Positions 51,662 to 61,574 of a DNA stretch of 64,000 nt are shown piece after piece (the first letter of the stretch is position 1; each line of letters starts with the position of its first letter). The position numbers and the translations under genes are program-made. The notes under the pieces were generated by a model. That model saw nothing but the letters and a program-made list of their open reading frames with translations, searched no databases and was not told the origin of the DNA. The stretch comes from Nocardia sp. NBC_01329 (GTDB lineage Bacteria > Actinomycetota > Actinomycetes > Mycobacteriales > Mycobacteriaceae). The DNA is taken from positions 4,372,001-4,436,000 of the forward strand of contig NZ_CP108381.1 in assembly GCF_035956715.1 (NCBI RefSeq), written 5' to 3'.

Positions 51662-53005
51662 TCACCGCGAACGTTCTTGTGGTGCCACGGGTTCCGTTTC
51701 GTCGAAACGCTCCAGAACACCGACGAGCAGGTCGTCGTCCGCGACGGTCTCCTCGTACAGGTCGTCGTCCTGATACTCGATGATGCCGATCTCCGGCGGC
51801 CGCTCCAGTACCGGAACATCCTGGTCTTCGCCGGGCAGAAAGACCTTCGACTTCGACTTCTCGTCACGGTCACGGCGCCGGCGCATCCGTCCTGCCGGAG
51901 CGCTGACCCCACGGCGGGGGGCAGCACTCCCGGCCGGCGTAGGCGAGCCGGTACCGGCACCGAATGCCTTACCGGCAGCCGGTGACCAGTTCGACGGCAT
52001 CCGGAACCCGGTCGCGGATCCGGACATGTTGCCCACTCCACCCTGCACCATCCCCAGGGCGACCAGGCTGCCGATACCACCGGTCATGCCCGCGAGGGTG
52101 GGCGAATACGGAGAAGTGCCGTAGAACCCGTGCTGTTGCAAGCCACTGGATTGCGAGTCGCCCAGCCCCGGGTCGGCCAGTGAATCGTTCATCGACGACA
52201 GGGCGTGGTCGACTTCGGATATCGCCTGCTGCGCCTCGGAGCTTCCCGGTGTCTGCGTCACATCGGTGGGCTGGGTGCTCGACTGTGTCAGGTCCGAGCC
52301 GGTCGAACTCGTATCGGAGGGCATTCCTTTCGGAGTCGCCGGCCCTGTCTTCGGCGGTCCGGCAGGAGGGCCGGAGGGAGGGCCGGAGGGAGGGCCGGAG
52401 GGAGGGCCCGTCAGCAGGTCAGTCGACACACTTTCCGGCCCACCGGAGGTGGTGATCTGCGGAGGCGGCAGTGGCTCGAGAGCGTTGAGACTGGCAACCA
52501 GTGCCAACGATTCTGCCTCGTACGCGGCCATCGTCGCCGCGGCCTGGGCCCACATAACCGCATAGGCCATCTCATTGGCGACGATCTTCCCCATCGTCAG
52601 TACGCTCGCTCCCGTGGAGCTGGTCGCCGCGAGCTCCAACGACAGTTCGACAGCGTGCGCACGGTTCGCCTGGATCAGCCAGAGTGGCGGCATGGCAGCC
52701 CATGCCGCTTTGTACGCCGTAGCGCCACCCTCGGCCAGAACGGAAACTTCGCTCGCGACGGCCGCCTGTGTCCGCAACCAGTTCGCGTGCTTACGAAACG
52801 CTGCCTGGGCCAGGTTCGAGGAATCGCCATCCCAGTTGAGCGAAATTTCGTTCGTCGATCCGTCCGATCCCTCGGCAGCCAAGGACAGCGCTTCCGCCAT
52901 ACCCGCATACGCCGCGGCAGTCGTCTCGAGATGTATAGGCCCGGGACCGTACAGCCGGGCCGAGTTCACCTCGGGCGGTAGCGCGAGGTAAGACCCCAGG
53001 ATCAT
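51662..53005 (-). CDS. PPE-family protein
   Basis: A 447-residue protein. The N-terminal ~170 residues are a PPE domain: LALPPEVNSARLYGPGP, then a W-D-G turn in SLNWDGDSSNLAQAAFRKHANWL. The C-terminal part is Pro/Gly/Ser-rich, with a GPPS repeat encoded by a 12-bp tandem repeat, a Gly-rich region (GMTGGIGSLVALGMVQGG) and an acidic end. It should pair with the PE protein encoded 17 bases upstream and be handled by EspG. The Pro-Pro-Glu motif is at residues 10-12. Confidence 0.93.
   Translation of the reverse strand: MILGSYLALPPEVNSARLYGPGPIHLETTAAAYAGMAEALSLAAEGSDGSTNEISLNWDGDSSNLAQAAFRKHANWLRTQAAVASEVSVLAEGGATAYKAAWAAMPPLWLIQANRAHAVELSLELAATSSTGASVLTMGKIVANEMAYAVMWAQAAATMAAYEAESLALVASLNALEPLPPPQITTSGGPESVSTDLLTGPPSGPPSGPPSGPPAGPPKTGPATPKGMPSDTSSTGSDLTQSSTQPTDVTQTPGSSEAQQAISEVDHALSSMNDSLADPGLGDSQSSGLQQHGFYGTSPYSPTLAGMTGGIGSLVALGMVQGGVGNMSGSATGFRMPSNWSPAAGKAFGAGTGSPTPAGSAAPRRGVSAPAGRMRRRRDRDEKSKSKVFLPGEDQDVPVLERPPEIGIIEYQDDDLYEETVADDDLLVGVLERFDETEPVAPQERSR
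52365..52409. repeat. 12-bp tandem repeat inside the PPE gene
   Basis: GGAGGGCCGGAG repeated three times perfectly plus a partial unit. On the coding strand it encodes Gly-Pro-Pro-Ser repeats. In-frame length variation is likely among strains. Confidence 0.8.
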
Positions 53006-53022
53006 GACACGGTTCCGTTCGG

Positions 53023-53346
53023 CTAAATGGCGGCGAGTCCGGGCAGGTGGCCGCCGACCTCGGCGCCGCCGTGCCCGTCGGTGGCGTCATAGTCGGTGCT
53101 GACCGGAACGAGCACCTCCGCGCCTTGCAGCCAGTACCCGACGGCCGTCGCGGTCGGGGTGTAGAACCGGGGCTCGTACGCGCAGAAGCTCGCCGCGAGC
53201 TTGCAACTGACATCGTCACTGGCGGCGGGCGTGGGCACCGACGCCGTCTTCGATGCCCCGATAACGGCGGAGAGGGCAGACTCCTCCACACCTAGCTTCG
53301 CAGCAATGACCGGGAGGTACTCGGTGAGGATAGCAATGGAAGTCAT
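53023..53346 (-). CDS. PE-family protein with YxxxD export signal
   Basis: About 107 residues. A helical hairpin of PE type is followed, near residues 91-97, by DYDATDG, which fits the general type VII export signal Y-x-x-x-D/E. The strict Pro-Glu at residues 8-9 of mycobacterial PE proteins is not seen, so it is a divergent, nocardial-type member. The ATG at 53346 has GGAG at 6 bases; an ATG four codons upstream would place the ribosome site inside the gene. It is immediately upstream of the PPE gene and should form a dimer with it. Confidence 0.85.
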   Translation of the reverse strand: MTSIAILTEYLPVIAAKLGVEESALSAVIGASKTASVPTPAASDDVSCKLAASFCAYEPRFYTPTATAVGYWLQGAEVLVPVSTDYDATDGHGGAEVGGHLPGLAAI

Positions 53347-53442
53347 CGAAGTCTCCATTCGTCCGATGCCGACTCGGCAGGGAAGTCGTACACCAGAAAC
53401 GCTAGGCTATTCCCACCCTTGGATGGCAATCGATCAGGCGGG

Positions 53443-56400
53443 TCAATTGTCGGCCGCGGACCACGCTCCCTGCACCAAATCCTTCCGGGAATACAGTGGT
53501 TCGACGAAGATCCCGCGTCCGGGAGGCTGTTTCGACGCCTTCACATCGCCGATCAGGATGCCGTCGAGCCTCGAGCCATCCATTACGAATCCGGACGAGT
53601 TGATGTTCTTCATCTGACCGAGGACTCCGTCGTACATCGCCGTATCCGCCTGAGCGATATTGCGGGCCGCGATGATGTGCATTCCGGTATCGCGCCCGTC
53701 GACGATCAGGTCCTTGATCGGATCCAGGGGATTCATCATTCCGCGCTGGGCGACCATGTGGTAGTCGTCCACGACCACGAACACCTCCGGGCCGCTCCAC
53801 CACGAACGCTCTCTGAGCTGCTGTGACGTCACCCCCTGGGGAGGCCGCCGAGTTCGCATTTTGGCCGCGAACGGCGGAAGGCCCTCTTCGAGATCCCGCG
53901 CACTGGTCAGATAACCGATCAACTGTTCTTCGGGCAACGCGTCCATATGGTGTCGGCGATAGTCGACCAGCAGCACCTTCGCCTGTTCCGGCGTGAATCG
54001 GGACCGGATCGAGGCCAGGAAGGCCGCGAGCACCGTCGACTTCCCGCATCCGGAGGATCCGAGCACGATCATATGTGTCGAGACGCCGAAATCGACTGCC
54101 GCGGGGCTCAGATCGGACTCACGAACGCCGAACGGCACCACCAGCCGCTCCGCGAGTGTCGTAGGCGCCGGAATTCCGGCCATGACTTCCGCCAAAGTGA
54201 TCTGGCTGGGGAGCAATCGAACCTCGGGTGCGCGCCGGCCGGCATACGTCTGATTCAACTGTTCGGCCGCGGCGACCAATCCCGCTCCCGCCGTATCCAC
54301 GGTGCTGTCTCCGTCGATACGGGGCAGGGCAGTGAGCATATGCAGCGCTTCAGTGGAAACGCACCGGCCCGGCCGGTTCGGTGGAATGGACGCGACGACA
54401 CCCCGGTTCGTGGTGAACGAAGTATCGGCGAGGTCGCCCAGCCGCATTTCGAGACGCGTCTGCAGCAGATCCTTGATGGCCGGCCGGATCGCCGCCCACC
54501 GAGAACTGCTCACCACCAGGTGCACGCCGTAGTTCAGTCCCTGCAGAGCTATGGCCTCCATGACCGGGATGTATTCGTCGTAATACGGTCCGTTGACCGC
54601 GAATCCGACGTCCCAGCCGTCCACAACGAAGAACACGTCACCGTGGTGGTCGCCCCAGGCGCCCAGGTCGGCCGTGCCGCGGGGTGTGGCACGGCGGCGC
54701 CGGAACTCCCGCATCGTGTCGATTCCCAACTCGGCGAACAGGGTTTGCCGACTCGCGATCAGGTTGTTGATCAATGCGAAAGTACGGCGCACCCGATCGC
54801 CGTCCCGAGCCGTGGCAACGGAACCGACGTGCGGAAGATTCCGTACCCCGGACAGGCCTCCGGAGAAATCCAGACAGTAGAACTGCACCTGTTCGGGGGT
54901 GTGAGTCAGCGCCGCCGACAGGATGAACGTCTGTAGTGCGGTCGACTTTCCGGACTGCGGGCCACCGATCACCGCCACGTGCCCGCCGGCTCCGGACACA
55001 TCGACCGCCCAGACATCCTGGCGCTGTTGGCGCGGTTTATCGATCACCGCCAATGGGAGGCGCAGCTCCCCCGGCTCCACAGATCGGATCAGGTAGTCCA
55101 ATGTGGGAGGAACGCTCAGCGGCGGCAACCACATCTTGTGGGCCGGCCGGCCGTGCCGCGCGAACTGCTGCAGCGCGGTCTCCATCACAGTGACCGGGTC
55201 GTTCTCGTTCTCCACCTCGGGCTCGACCACCCCGACGGGTTCCACTGGTTGCGCCGGGCGGATGTCGGCAATGAACGACGCGGTGAACCGCTGCGGCGGC
55301 CGGTAACCGCCGCCGGGCCGCCGGGCCCGCTGGGCGCTCACCGCGGACGCCTGCGCCGGTGGCGAATACGGTCCGCCGACATAGGCGGCCTGGAAGCGCT
55401 GCAAATCGCCCGCCCCCACCCGCAGATAACCGGATCCTGGCTTCTTCGGCAGGTGGTAGGCATCGGCAGTGCCGATCGCGTCGCGTGAGTCGCTGGTCTG
55501 GTTGGTCCGCAGGGCGATCCGATAGGAGAGGTGCGCTTCGAGCTCACCCATCCTGTTGGCCGGAACCTTCTGCGACGAGAGCAGCAGATGGATCCGGAGC
55601 GAGCGGCCCAGGCGCCCGATCGCCACGAACAGCTTCGCGAAACTCGGATGCTGCTCCAGGAGCTCGGCGAACTCGTCGAGAATGATGAGGAGGGTGGGCA
55701 GCGGTTCCAGCTGCGCCCCCTGTTCCCTGGCACGTTCGTAGTCGGCGACGTTCGCGAAGTTTCCCGCATCTCGCAGGATCCGCTGCCGTCGACCCATCTC
55801 GCCGTTGATCACGTCCTCCATACGGGTGACGAGATCCGCTTCCTCTTCCATATTGGTCACCACGGCGGTCACATGGGACAGCCGATCGAACCCGAGGAAG
55901 GTGGCGCCACCCTTGAAGTCGACCAGCAGCATATTCAGCACATCCGGTGAATGTTCGGCCACCGCCGACAACACCAGCGTCCGCAGGAATTCGGATTTTC
56001 CGGAGCCGGTGGCACCGATGCACATACCGTGCGGCCCCATGCCTTCTTCCGCGGACTCCTTGATGTCGAGGTAGACGACCTGACCGGTCGGGTCGTGCCC
56101 GACGGGGATGTTCAGCCGGCTCCGGTCGGCATCTCTGCGCCGCGGCCATTGGATGTCCACCCGGACATTGCCGGGGTCGACGATCCCGACCATTTCCTCC
56201 CAGGACGTTCCGACGCTGGCCTGTTCGGCTGCCACCGCCTCGACCACCGTAGACAATCGATAGGGTGAGATCTGCCGCGCGAAAGCGGACACCTCCGGTA
56301 TCGACAGAGTGTCCGCCGAGCCGACCAGCCGCCGCCCACGCGACGTCAGCTCGTGCAGCGCCCGTTCCTCCGACACGGTGAACCGCAGCGATCGCGGCAG

Positions 56401-57462
56401 AACCTGTTCGGCGAAACCTATTCGCAGCCAGGTGCACCCATCGATCCCGGAGATATCACGCTCGGTGGCCGCCCCGCCCACATCGACGATCAGCAGATAG
56501 TGCTTCTTGTCCAGCGAGGGCTCGGCGTTGGCGGAGAAGGGACCGCGGTTGAGGCGGGCCAGCGCTTTCGTTCGCAGCTCGGCGACACTGCGATACACCA
56601 TCCGGCCCGAGCCGATGGCATCGGTGTCCTCGGGATGCTGCGTGTGGGGCAACCATTTCAACCATGACCACTGTGGTGCGTCCGGTTCGGTCAACACCGC
56701 GGCGATACCGACCTGATCGGGACCGTGCAATACCGTGATCTCGGCGATCATCGACCGGACCAACCCGGCCACCTGCACGGAATCACCATCCAACCCGACC
56801 AGCGGCGTGGACAGCAGATTGATGGCCACCGGCATACCGCCGACTGTCGAGTACGCCTTGGCGAATCTGGTCAGTTCGACGACGCCCACCGGATCGAGGT
56901 CGGAAGTCGGCGCGGCTTCGGGCACGATCACCCGCACCTGGTTGGCGATCCGCCCACGCCCTATCCGGACCCGGAGGTACTGCGGGCTGGCGACCTGGAC
57001 CTCCCACATCCGCTTCCCACCGATCAACCGCCCGAGTCCGATCGGGCCGGGATGGGTGTAGTTGAGGTACTGGTGGAGCTCGGCTTCGGACTCGTGGACG
57101 GTCTTGCGGTTGTCGGCGATACTTCGCAGATAGTCCTTGCGTTCTTCGTTGAGCCCCGCCGCCGTGCTGCTCGCACCACCGCCCCCGCCCATACCGCCGG
57201 TGAGCATGCCGAACATCGACACGACCATCATCAGCGGGAAGAACAGCATCATGGGCGACATCTGGCGGCCGCCGGTGAACATCATGGCGACCATGCCGAT
57301 CATGGCAGTCACCATGATGATCGGCATGATGACCTTGAACTTGGACATCGGTACCGGCCGTGGCAGCTCGGTGGGTGGCTGCAACCGTAGCTCTGTCACA
57401 GCGGGCGCCGACGGTCCACGCACCATGCGAGGCGGTCGGACGAAACGTTTGGTAGCGGTCAC
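53443..57462 (-). CDS. eccC: EccC, fused FtsK/SpoIIIE-type ATPase of the ESX system
   Basis: About 1339 residues in a single chain (not split as in ESX-1). Two membrane segments near the N terminus (IIMVTAMIGMVAMM and MMLFFPLMMVVSMFGML) and a DUF domain precede three ATPase domains with Walker A motifs GATGSGKS, GGPQSGKS and GSSGCGKS, all intact. EccC powers export and its last domain recognises Esx substrates. The GTG at 57462 overlaps the eccB stop (GTGA). The N-terminal part is Met/Gly-rich, unusual in composition but in frame. Confidence 0.96.
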   Translation of the reverse strand: MTATKRFVRPPRMVRGPSAPAVTELRLQPPTELPRPVPMSKFKVIMPIIMVTAMIGMVAMMFTGGRQMSPMMLFFPLMMVVSMFGMLTGGMGGGGGASSTAAGLNEERKDYLRSIADNRKTVHESEAELHQYLNYTHPGPIGLGRLIGGKRMWEVQVASPQYLRVRIGRGRIANQVRVIVPEAAPTSDLDPVGVVELTRFAKAYSTVGGMPVAINLLSTPLVGLDGDSVQVAGLVRSMIAEITVLHGPDQVGIAAVLTEPDAPQWSWLKWLPHTQHPEDTDAIGSGRMVYRSVAELRTKALARLNRGPFSANAEPSLDKKHYLLIVDVGGAATERDISGIDGCTWLRIGFAEQVLPRSLRFTVSEERALHELTSRGRRLVGSADTLSIPEVSAFARQISPYRLSTVVEAVAAEQASVGTSWEEMVGIVDPGNVRVDIQWPRRRDADRSRLNIPVGHDPTGQVVYLDIKESAEEGMGPHGMCIGATGSGKSEFLRTLVLSAVAEHSPDVLNMLLVDFKGGATFLGFDRLSHVTAVVTNMEEEADLVTRMEDVINGEMGRRQRILRDAGNFANVADYERAREQGAQLEPLPTLLIILDEFAELLEQHPSFAKLFVAIGRLGRSLRIHLLLSSQKVPANRMGELEAHLSYRIALRTNQTSDSRDAIGTADAYHLPKKPGSGYLRVGAGDLQRFQAAYVGGPYSPPAQASAVSAQRARRPGGGYRPPQRFTASFIADIRPAQPVEPVGVVEPEVENENDPVTVMETALQQFARHGRPAHKMWLPPLSVPPTLDYLIRSVEPGELRLPLAVIDKPRQQRQDVWAVDVSGAGGHVAVIGGPQSGKSTALQTFILSAALTHTPEQVQFYCLDFSGGLSGVRNLPHVGSVATARDGDRVRRTFALINNLIASRQTLFAELGIDTMREFRRRRATPRGTADLGAWGDHHGDVFFVVDGWDVGFAVNGPYYDEYIPVMEAIALQGLNYGVHLVVSSSRWAAIRPAIKDLLQTRLEMRLGDLADTSFTTNRGVVASIPPNRPGRCVSTEALHMLTALPRIDGDSTVDTAGAGLVAAAEQLNQTYAGRRAPEVRLLPSQITLAEVMAGIPAPTTLAERLVVPFGVRESDLSPAAVDFGVSTHMIVLGSSGCGKSTVLAAFLASIRSRFTPEQAKVLLVDYRRHHMDALPEEQLIGYLTSARDLEEGLPPFAAKMRTRRPPQGVTSQQLRERSWWSGPEVFVVVDDYHMVAQRGMMNPLDPIKDLIVDGRDTGMHIIAARNIAQADTAMYDGVLGQMKNINSSGFVMDGSRLDGILIGDVKASKQPPGRGIFVEPLYSRKDLVQGAWSAADN

Positions 57463-59018
57463 GATGTGCCCCCGCTGACCTGAATGCCCTGCAGATTGGT
57501 CGGAATTCCGTCGTGCTGGATCAGTGCGTCTTTCACCGACAGCGCCGGACCTACCGCGAACAACGACACAACACTCCACGGCGCCGCGACCGGAGCGTAG
57601 AGACCAAGTGCTCGTAATGTCATGTCCGAGGACGCGGCCTGGCCGGTAGCTATATCGACCCCGTAGCGCACCCCGCTATCGGAGATCCAATACATGGATT
57701 CCCGCAGCGGCGATCCGGGTTCGGCGCCGGTGACCTGGACGAACTTTCCGGTATCCCTGGGTAGATAAGCCGCATCGGCGGTGTTGCCCCGCGACGCCGG
57801 CGCGGTGACCAGGTTCACCGTGCGCTCTTGCTCTTCCTTCTCCAACGGCAACTGCCGGCCGATCAGCAGTCGGGTGTGCGCCTCCGGATCGCTGCCGGTC
57901 CGCGACCAGTGGTAGCAGGTGATGCCCTGCCGTACCGGGTCGATGATCTCCACCGGTTCCGTCGGGTAGGTCGCGGTCCCCGGCCAATCCCCCGGTCGCA
58001 GGTTCGCGGCTGCCATATCCGGACTGATGGTGCTGGTGGCCACGGCACCGTGGGAATCGGCGTTGCGCACGATGGCAGCCAGTACCGGGCTTATCCGGAT
58101 CAGACCGGTGCTCGACACCAGATAGTAGGTCGCGGGCCGGTCCGGGGTGGAGACCGTAACCACCGAACCGATTACCACATCGAGCGCGGCGTTCAGCGAA
58201 ATCGTCTGTCCGGCTCCGGGTACCTCCGGCACCGTGATGGGAGCCACCTCGGGAATGGCATCGATCAGGCCCTTCGAGGCGGCGACGACCTTCTTCGTGG
58301 CGTCGATGCCCAGCGCCAGCATCACCGGCGATTCGGCCAGGTTGACGGCGGCTTTCACTACCCCCTGGACCGAGTCGTTGTAGACCAGCCAGGTGGTGTT
58401 GTCGCTGCGCAGCAGTCGCGCGTCACGGCCTGTCAACTCCCGCACGGTATCTCCGTCGACCGTGAGGGGACCACCGATCGCGGTCGTGTGCACAGCGGAT
58501 CGGGCCAACGTCGGCAGTCCGGTGCGCGGGTTGACAGGTGCGGATGCCCCGGTGCGAGCGGTATCGCAGACCGACCACTCCGAATCCTTTTCTTCCTTGT
58601 CGACTATCTGCCCGGGCGCGCCGGGGATCCCCACCCACGGACCGCGCGGGAATTTACCGATCTCCGCGCCCGGCACGTCTTGGGGTTTATCCGGGGAGCC
58701 GACGATGAGCCGGGCCGAAGTGAGGTTCAGGGCCGGATGCAACCGTCCGTCGATCTTCACGTACAAGGCGCTGGTGTCCTTGTCCGCGATGATGGCCGAA
58801 TCGCCGACCGGTTTGGCCGGTTTGAAGAAGGCGAGTACGGCCGCGCCCGCCACGCCCACGCAGGCGAGGACTACACCGATCATCAGCGCGGTGGACCGTC
58901 CGCGCTGCGGATCATCGATCATCGATGCGTCGCGACGTACCAGTGCGTGCTCGATTCGGTGCAGCAGGAACCGCCAACCCGAAACCTGGTGTTTGGTCAC
59001 CACCCGGAAGCGTGCCAC
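57459..59018 (-). CDS. eccB: EccB, type VII secretion membrane component
   Basis: A 519-residue single-pass protein. A short cytoplasmic start (KHQVSGWRFLLHRIEHALVRRD) contains the family motif, one membrane segment follows (ALMIGVVLACVGVAGAAVL), then a large periplasmic domain of EccB repeats with GPWVGIPGAPG and three Cys, one pair likely a disulfide (VCDTART, ITCYHWSR). It forms the outer part of the ESX core. The GTG start at 59018 has a TTCCC-N6-GGGAA site 70 bases upstream in the gap after eccA. Confidence 0.95.
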   Translation of the reverse strand: MARFRVVTKHQVSGWRFLLHRIEHALVRRDASMIDDPQRGRSTALMIGVVLACVGVAGAAVLAFFKPAKPVGDSAIIADKDTSALYVKIDGRLHPALNLTSARLIVGSPDKPQDVPGAEIGKFPRGPWVGIPGAPGQIVDKEEKDSEWSVCDTARTGASAPVNPRTGLPTLARSAVHTTAIGGPLTVDGDTVRELTGRDARLLRSDNTTWLVYNDSVQGVVKAAVNLAESPVMLALGIDATKKVVAASKGLIDAIPEVAPITVPEVPGAGQTISLNAALDVVIGSVVTVSTPDRPATYYLVSSTGLIRISPVLAAIVRNADSHGAVATSTISPDMAAANLRPGDWPGTATYPTEPVEIIDPVRQGITCYHWSRTGSDPEAHTRLLIGRQLPLEKEEQERTVNLVTAPASRGNTADAAYLPRDTGKFVQVTGAEPGSPLRESMYWISDSGVRYGVDIATGQAASSDMTLRALGLYAPVAAPWSVVSLFAVGPALSVKDALIQHDGIPTNLQGIQVSGGTS

Positions 59019-59088
59019 CGGTACGCGCCCCTTCCGCCGAACTCGGCCACAAACTAGCCGTAGAAGATGTACCCGTGAGCCGTCACCA

Positions 59089-59104
59089 TTCCCAGAACTG
59101 GGAA
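59089..59104. promoter_or_regulatory. TTCCC-N6-GGGAA motif upstream of eccB
   Basis: Exact TTCCC AGAACT GGGAA, with a perfect 6-bp palindrome TTCCCA/TGGGAA around GAAC. It lies 70 bases upstream of eccB, which implies a second promoter inside the ESX locus. Confidence 0.65.
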
Positions 59105-59129
59105 TTACGAAAAACGGGCAGCGGGCGAG

Positions 59130-60896
59130 CTATCGCGACGCGGGCGCCAGACCGGCCAGCGCGGCGGTGATATCGAAGGCGTCGACGGTCATCAACTCCT
59201 CGTTCGTCATCGCCGCGATATCGACCTCACCGCGGGTGAACCGGAAGTCACGTTCGGACTCGGCCGCTTCCACCACATTTCGGACGAATCGACCGTTACC
59301 TGCGAGATCGATCAACCGCCGACCGTTCTTGCTCTGCTGGGACATCTCCAGACAGCGATCACGCAGCACTTCTCGCGCCTGATCGGAAAGAATGGAATCC
59401 TTCTTCCCGGCAATGTGGTCGGCGATCTGGACCAGTTCGTCCGGATCGTAGCTCGGGAAGCGGATCCGCTTGGTGAATCGTGACGAGAGACCGTCGTTGG
59501 ATCCCAGGAACCGGTCGATTTCCTCTTCGTACCCGGCGATGATCACCACCAGCTTGTCGCGATCGTTCTCCATCCGAGCCAGCAGCGTGTCGACAGCCTC
59601 TTTGCCGAAAGCATCTCCGCCGGACAACCCCTCCTGGATCAGGGTGTAGGCCTCGTCGATGAACAGCACGCCCCCGAGGGCGGAATCGATCAGGGCATTC
59701 GTTTTCGGCGCTGTGTGCCCCAGGTGGGTGCCGACCATATCGTTGCGCGACGCCTCGATGACATCGGCATTCTCGACGACGCCGAGCCCGGCGAATATCT
59801 TGGCGATCACCCGGGCGATGGTCGTCTTACCGGTGCCCGGCGGGCCGGAGAAGATCAGGTGATTCGATCGCGAATCCACCGCCAGCCCACGTTTGACGCG
59901 CACCTGGTCCATGAGCACACCGGATTTCAGCCGGTCCACCTGCTCTTTCACCGAATCCATACCGATCTGCGCCTGCAGCAGTTCGGATGCCTCGGCCAGC
60001 TGGATGTCCCGCTCTTCCTTCGCGGCGTTCGCCGCCACCTCGGCAGGATCGTCACCCGATGCGGGATCCCAGATGTCGACTCGCGAGGCGATCACCGCCG
60101 GCGTGGTGATCCCGAGCCGGAAGTTCTTGTCTTTCAGGGCCTGCTGCCACTCAGGACGATCGGGCCACAATCCCGAGCCCTGCAACCCCTTGAGGATCTT
60201 GTCGGCGGCATCGAGGTCGCCGTTGTGGCGCAGGATCATGCCGAGCAAGTAGTGGGCATCGGCCCATATGTAGGAAAGGTTGCCGGAGCGGCTGTCCTCC
60301 ACGATCCGCTGTGCGCGTGGCAATGCCTCGCCGAAACGACCGAGGTGCGCCATGGCACCCGCGGTCATCAGCTCGGCCGCGATATCGAGCAGGCCGTCCT
60401 CGATCACCGGTTTGGCCGATCGCGCATCGATCACGTCCGGCCAGCGACCGGTTCGGTAGTACAGTGACATCCGGGCGAAATCGGCGACGTCGTCGCCACG
60501 CAATTCATCGAGTATGGACGCCGCTTCCTGCCATTCACCCCCATCGGCATACGCGGACGCCTGCGCCACGGAGATCTGGTCCCGGTCGGCCATGGCGACC
60601 CGGAGGCCGTACATCCCGATCTCGACCTGACACCACAGCGCACGGTCGACCAAACCGGCCCGCTGCTGGTCCCGGTACAGGTTGTGCACCGACCGATAGG
60701 CGCCGTAGATCACTTCCGGGCTGATATCACCAGCCATCGCCCGCCCTAGCCAGGCATCGCACATATCCGGATCGAGATCCGTCGCAGCGGTGAAGGCTGC
60801 CCGGGCGCTCTGCTCGTTGCGCGCTCCACCGGAGACCAACCCCAAACTTTGAACACCCGTGTAGAACGCGTCTTCGGCCCCTGACACCTCGGACAT
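59130..60896 (-). CDS. eccA: EccA, cytoplasmic AAA+ ATPase of the ESX system
   Basis: About 588 residues. The N-terminal half is a TPR-like helical domain (MSLYYRTGRW, HLGRFGEALPRAQRI, DAHYLLGMILRHNGDLDAADKIL). The C-terminal CbxX-type AAA+ domain has Walker A FSGPPGTGKTTIARV, Walker B GVLFIDEAY and the arginine-finger region SRFTKRIRFPSY. EccA is thought to act on PE/PPE-EspG complexes in the cytoplasm. The ATG at 60896 is preferred to the GTG at 60935 because the regulatory site then lies 66 bases upstream, as at eccB and pknG; neither start has an ideal ribosome site. Confidence 0.93.
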   Translation of the reverse strand: MSEVSGAEDAFYTGVQSLGLVSGGARNEQSARAAFTAATDLDPDMCDAWLGRAMAGDISPEVIYGAYRSVHNLYRDQQRAGLVDRALWCQVEIGMYGLRVAMADRDQISVAQASAYADGGEWQEAASILDELRGDDVADFARMSLYYRTGRWPDVIDARSAKPVIEDGLLDIAAELMTAGAMAHLGRFGEALPRAQRIVEDSRSGNLSYIWADAHYLLGMILRHNGDLDAADKILKGLQGSGLWPDRPEWQQALKDKNFRLGITTPAVIASRVDIWDPASGDDPAEVAANAAKEERDIQLAEASELLQAQIGMDSVKEQVDRLKSGVLMDQVRVKRGLAVDSRSNHLIFSGPPGTGKTTIARVIAKIFAGLGVVENADVIEASRNDMVGTHLGHTAPKTNALIDSALGGVLFIDEAYTLIQEGLSGGDAFGKEAVDTLLARMENDRDKLVVIIAGYEEEIDRFLGSNDGLSSRFTKRIRFPSYDPDELVQIADHIAGKKDSILSDQAREVLRDRCLEMSQQSKNGRRLIDLAGNGRFVRNVVEAAESERDFRFTRGEVDIAAMTNEELMTVDAFDITAALAGLAPASR

Positions 60897-60962
60897 CCCT
60901 TCCGCCGCTACTAGCTGAAGTGCACGATAAGCCACCGGTCACACAAGCAAGACGGAAGGAAG

Positions 60963-60978
60963 TTCCCCCTCTTGGGAA
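60963..60978. promoter_or_regulatory. TTCCC-N6-GGGAA motif upstream of eccA
   Basis: Exact TTCCC CCTCTT GGGAA, 66 bases upstream of the chosen eccA ATG. Confidence 0.65.
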
Positions 60979-61205
60979 GTACCGGAAAAACCAGCTCGGC
61001 GACCTCACGGCAATCGAACGATAAGCGCGATTCCGGCAGTCACCGGGCACACGAGAACGTCAGCAGCGTAACGCCCGAGAGCCTTCCGTCTACTCGGCCG
61101 GCCTCCCCCGGCGCCTCACCCGAAAAGCGAGGCCGCGCATCTCGCCCCCCATACACATGACACCCGGAAACCGGTTGCACTCGAGGACCATTCGACGCAA
61201 GCGAA

Positions 61206-61226
61206 GCGCCGCTATCCAACGGTTCG
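61206..61226. promoter_or_regulatory. CCGYT-N4-ARCGG motif, eccA upstream region
   Basis: CCGCT ATCC AACGG; arms match with one G-T type difference. The flanks are less like the other sites. Confidence 0.45.
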
Positions 61227-61338
61227 TAAACTGTCGGCTAACCGTCCTTCGGATCGCTCGAAGGTCGCATCGCGGTGGGCTTATGGACAATCTCGTGACC
61301 AGCGCGAGAACCATAAGAAATTGACCAGTCGGCTTCAT

Positions 61339-61359
61339 TTGCCGCTATTGAACGGCGCA
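61339..61359. promoter_or_regulatory. CCGYT-N4-ARCGG motif, eccA upstream region
   Basis: CCGCT ATTG AACGG followed by CGCA, close to the CACA flank of other sites. It is 133 bases from the site at 61206. The nearest known gene start it could serve on the minus strand is eccA, about 440 bases away. Confidence 0.5.
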
Positions 61360-61574
61360 TTATCGTGTGGTACGTTATTCAACAGATCGACGGTTCCCTC
61401 ATCCCTGTCGATCTAGCAACAGGTCGGCCGGTGGAAACAGCGAGCCACCGGCCGACCGAACTCTGCGGAGCTCTACGCGGTAATGCGTTGGATTGCCTGC
61501 AACCCAGCCTCCAACCGATGCGGTTTCCGTACCCGGCGAACCACATGAGGCCGTGTGCAATTCAGTTCACACCA

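Larger units (their letters stand above)
60979..61574. other. Intergenic region between eccA and the NlpC/P60 gene
   Basis: About 600 bases with no convincing gene; an 82-codon frame at 61090-61338 on the minus strand has no recognisable features. The region contains two CCGYT-N4-ARCGG sites and lower GC than the genes around it. It may hold further promoter elements or a small RNA, but none could be defined. Confidence 0.5.

Noticed and set aside
53414..53429. TTCCC half-site between PE and eccC
   Set aside because: The right half (GGATG) does not complete the palindrome; too degenerate to count with the other sites.
61090..61338. 82-codon minus-strand frame upstream of eccA
   Set aside because: No ribosome site, no family resemblance, Arg/Cys-rich low-quality sequence; kept only as part of the intergenic description.
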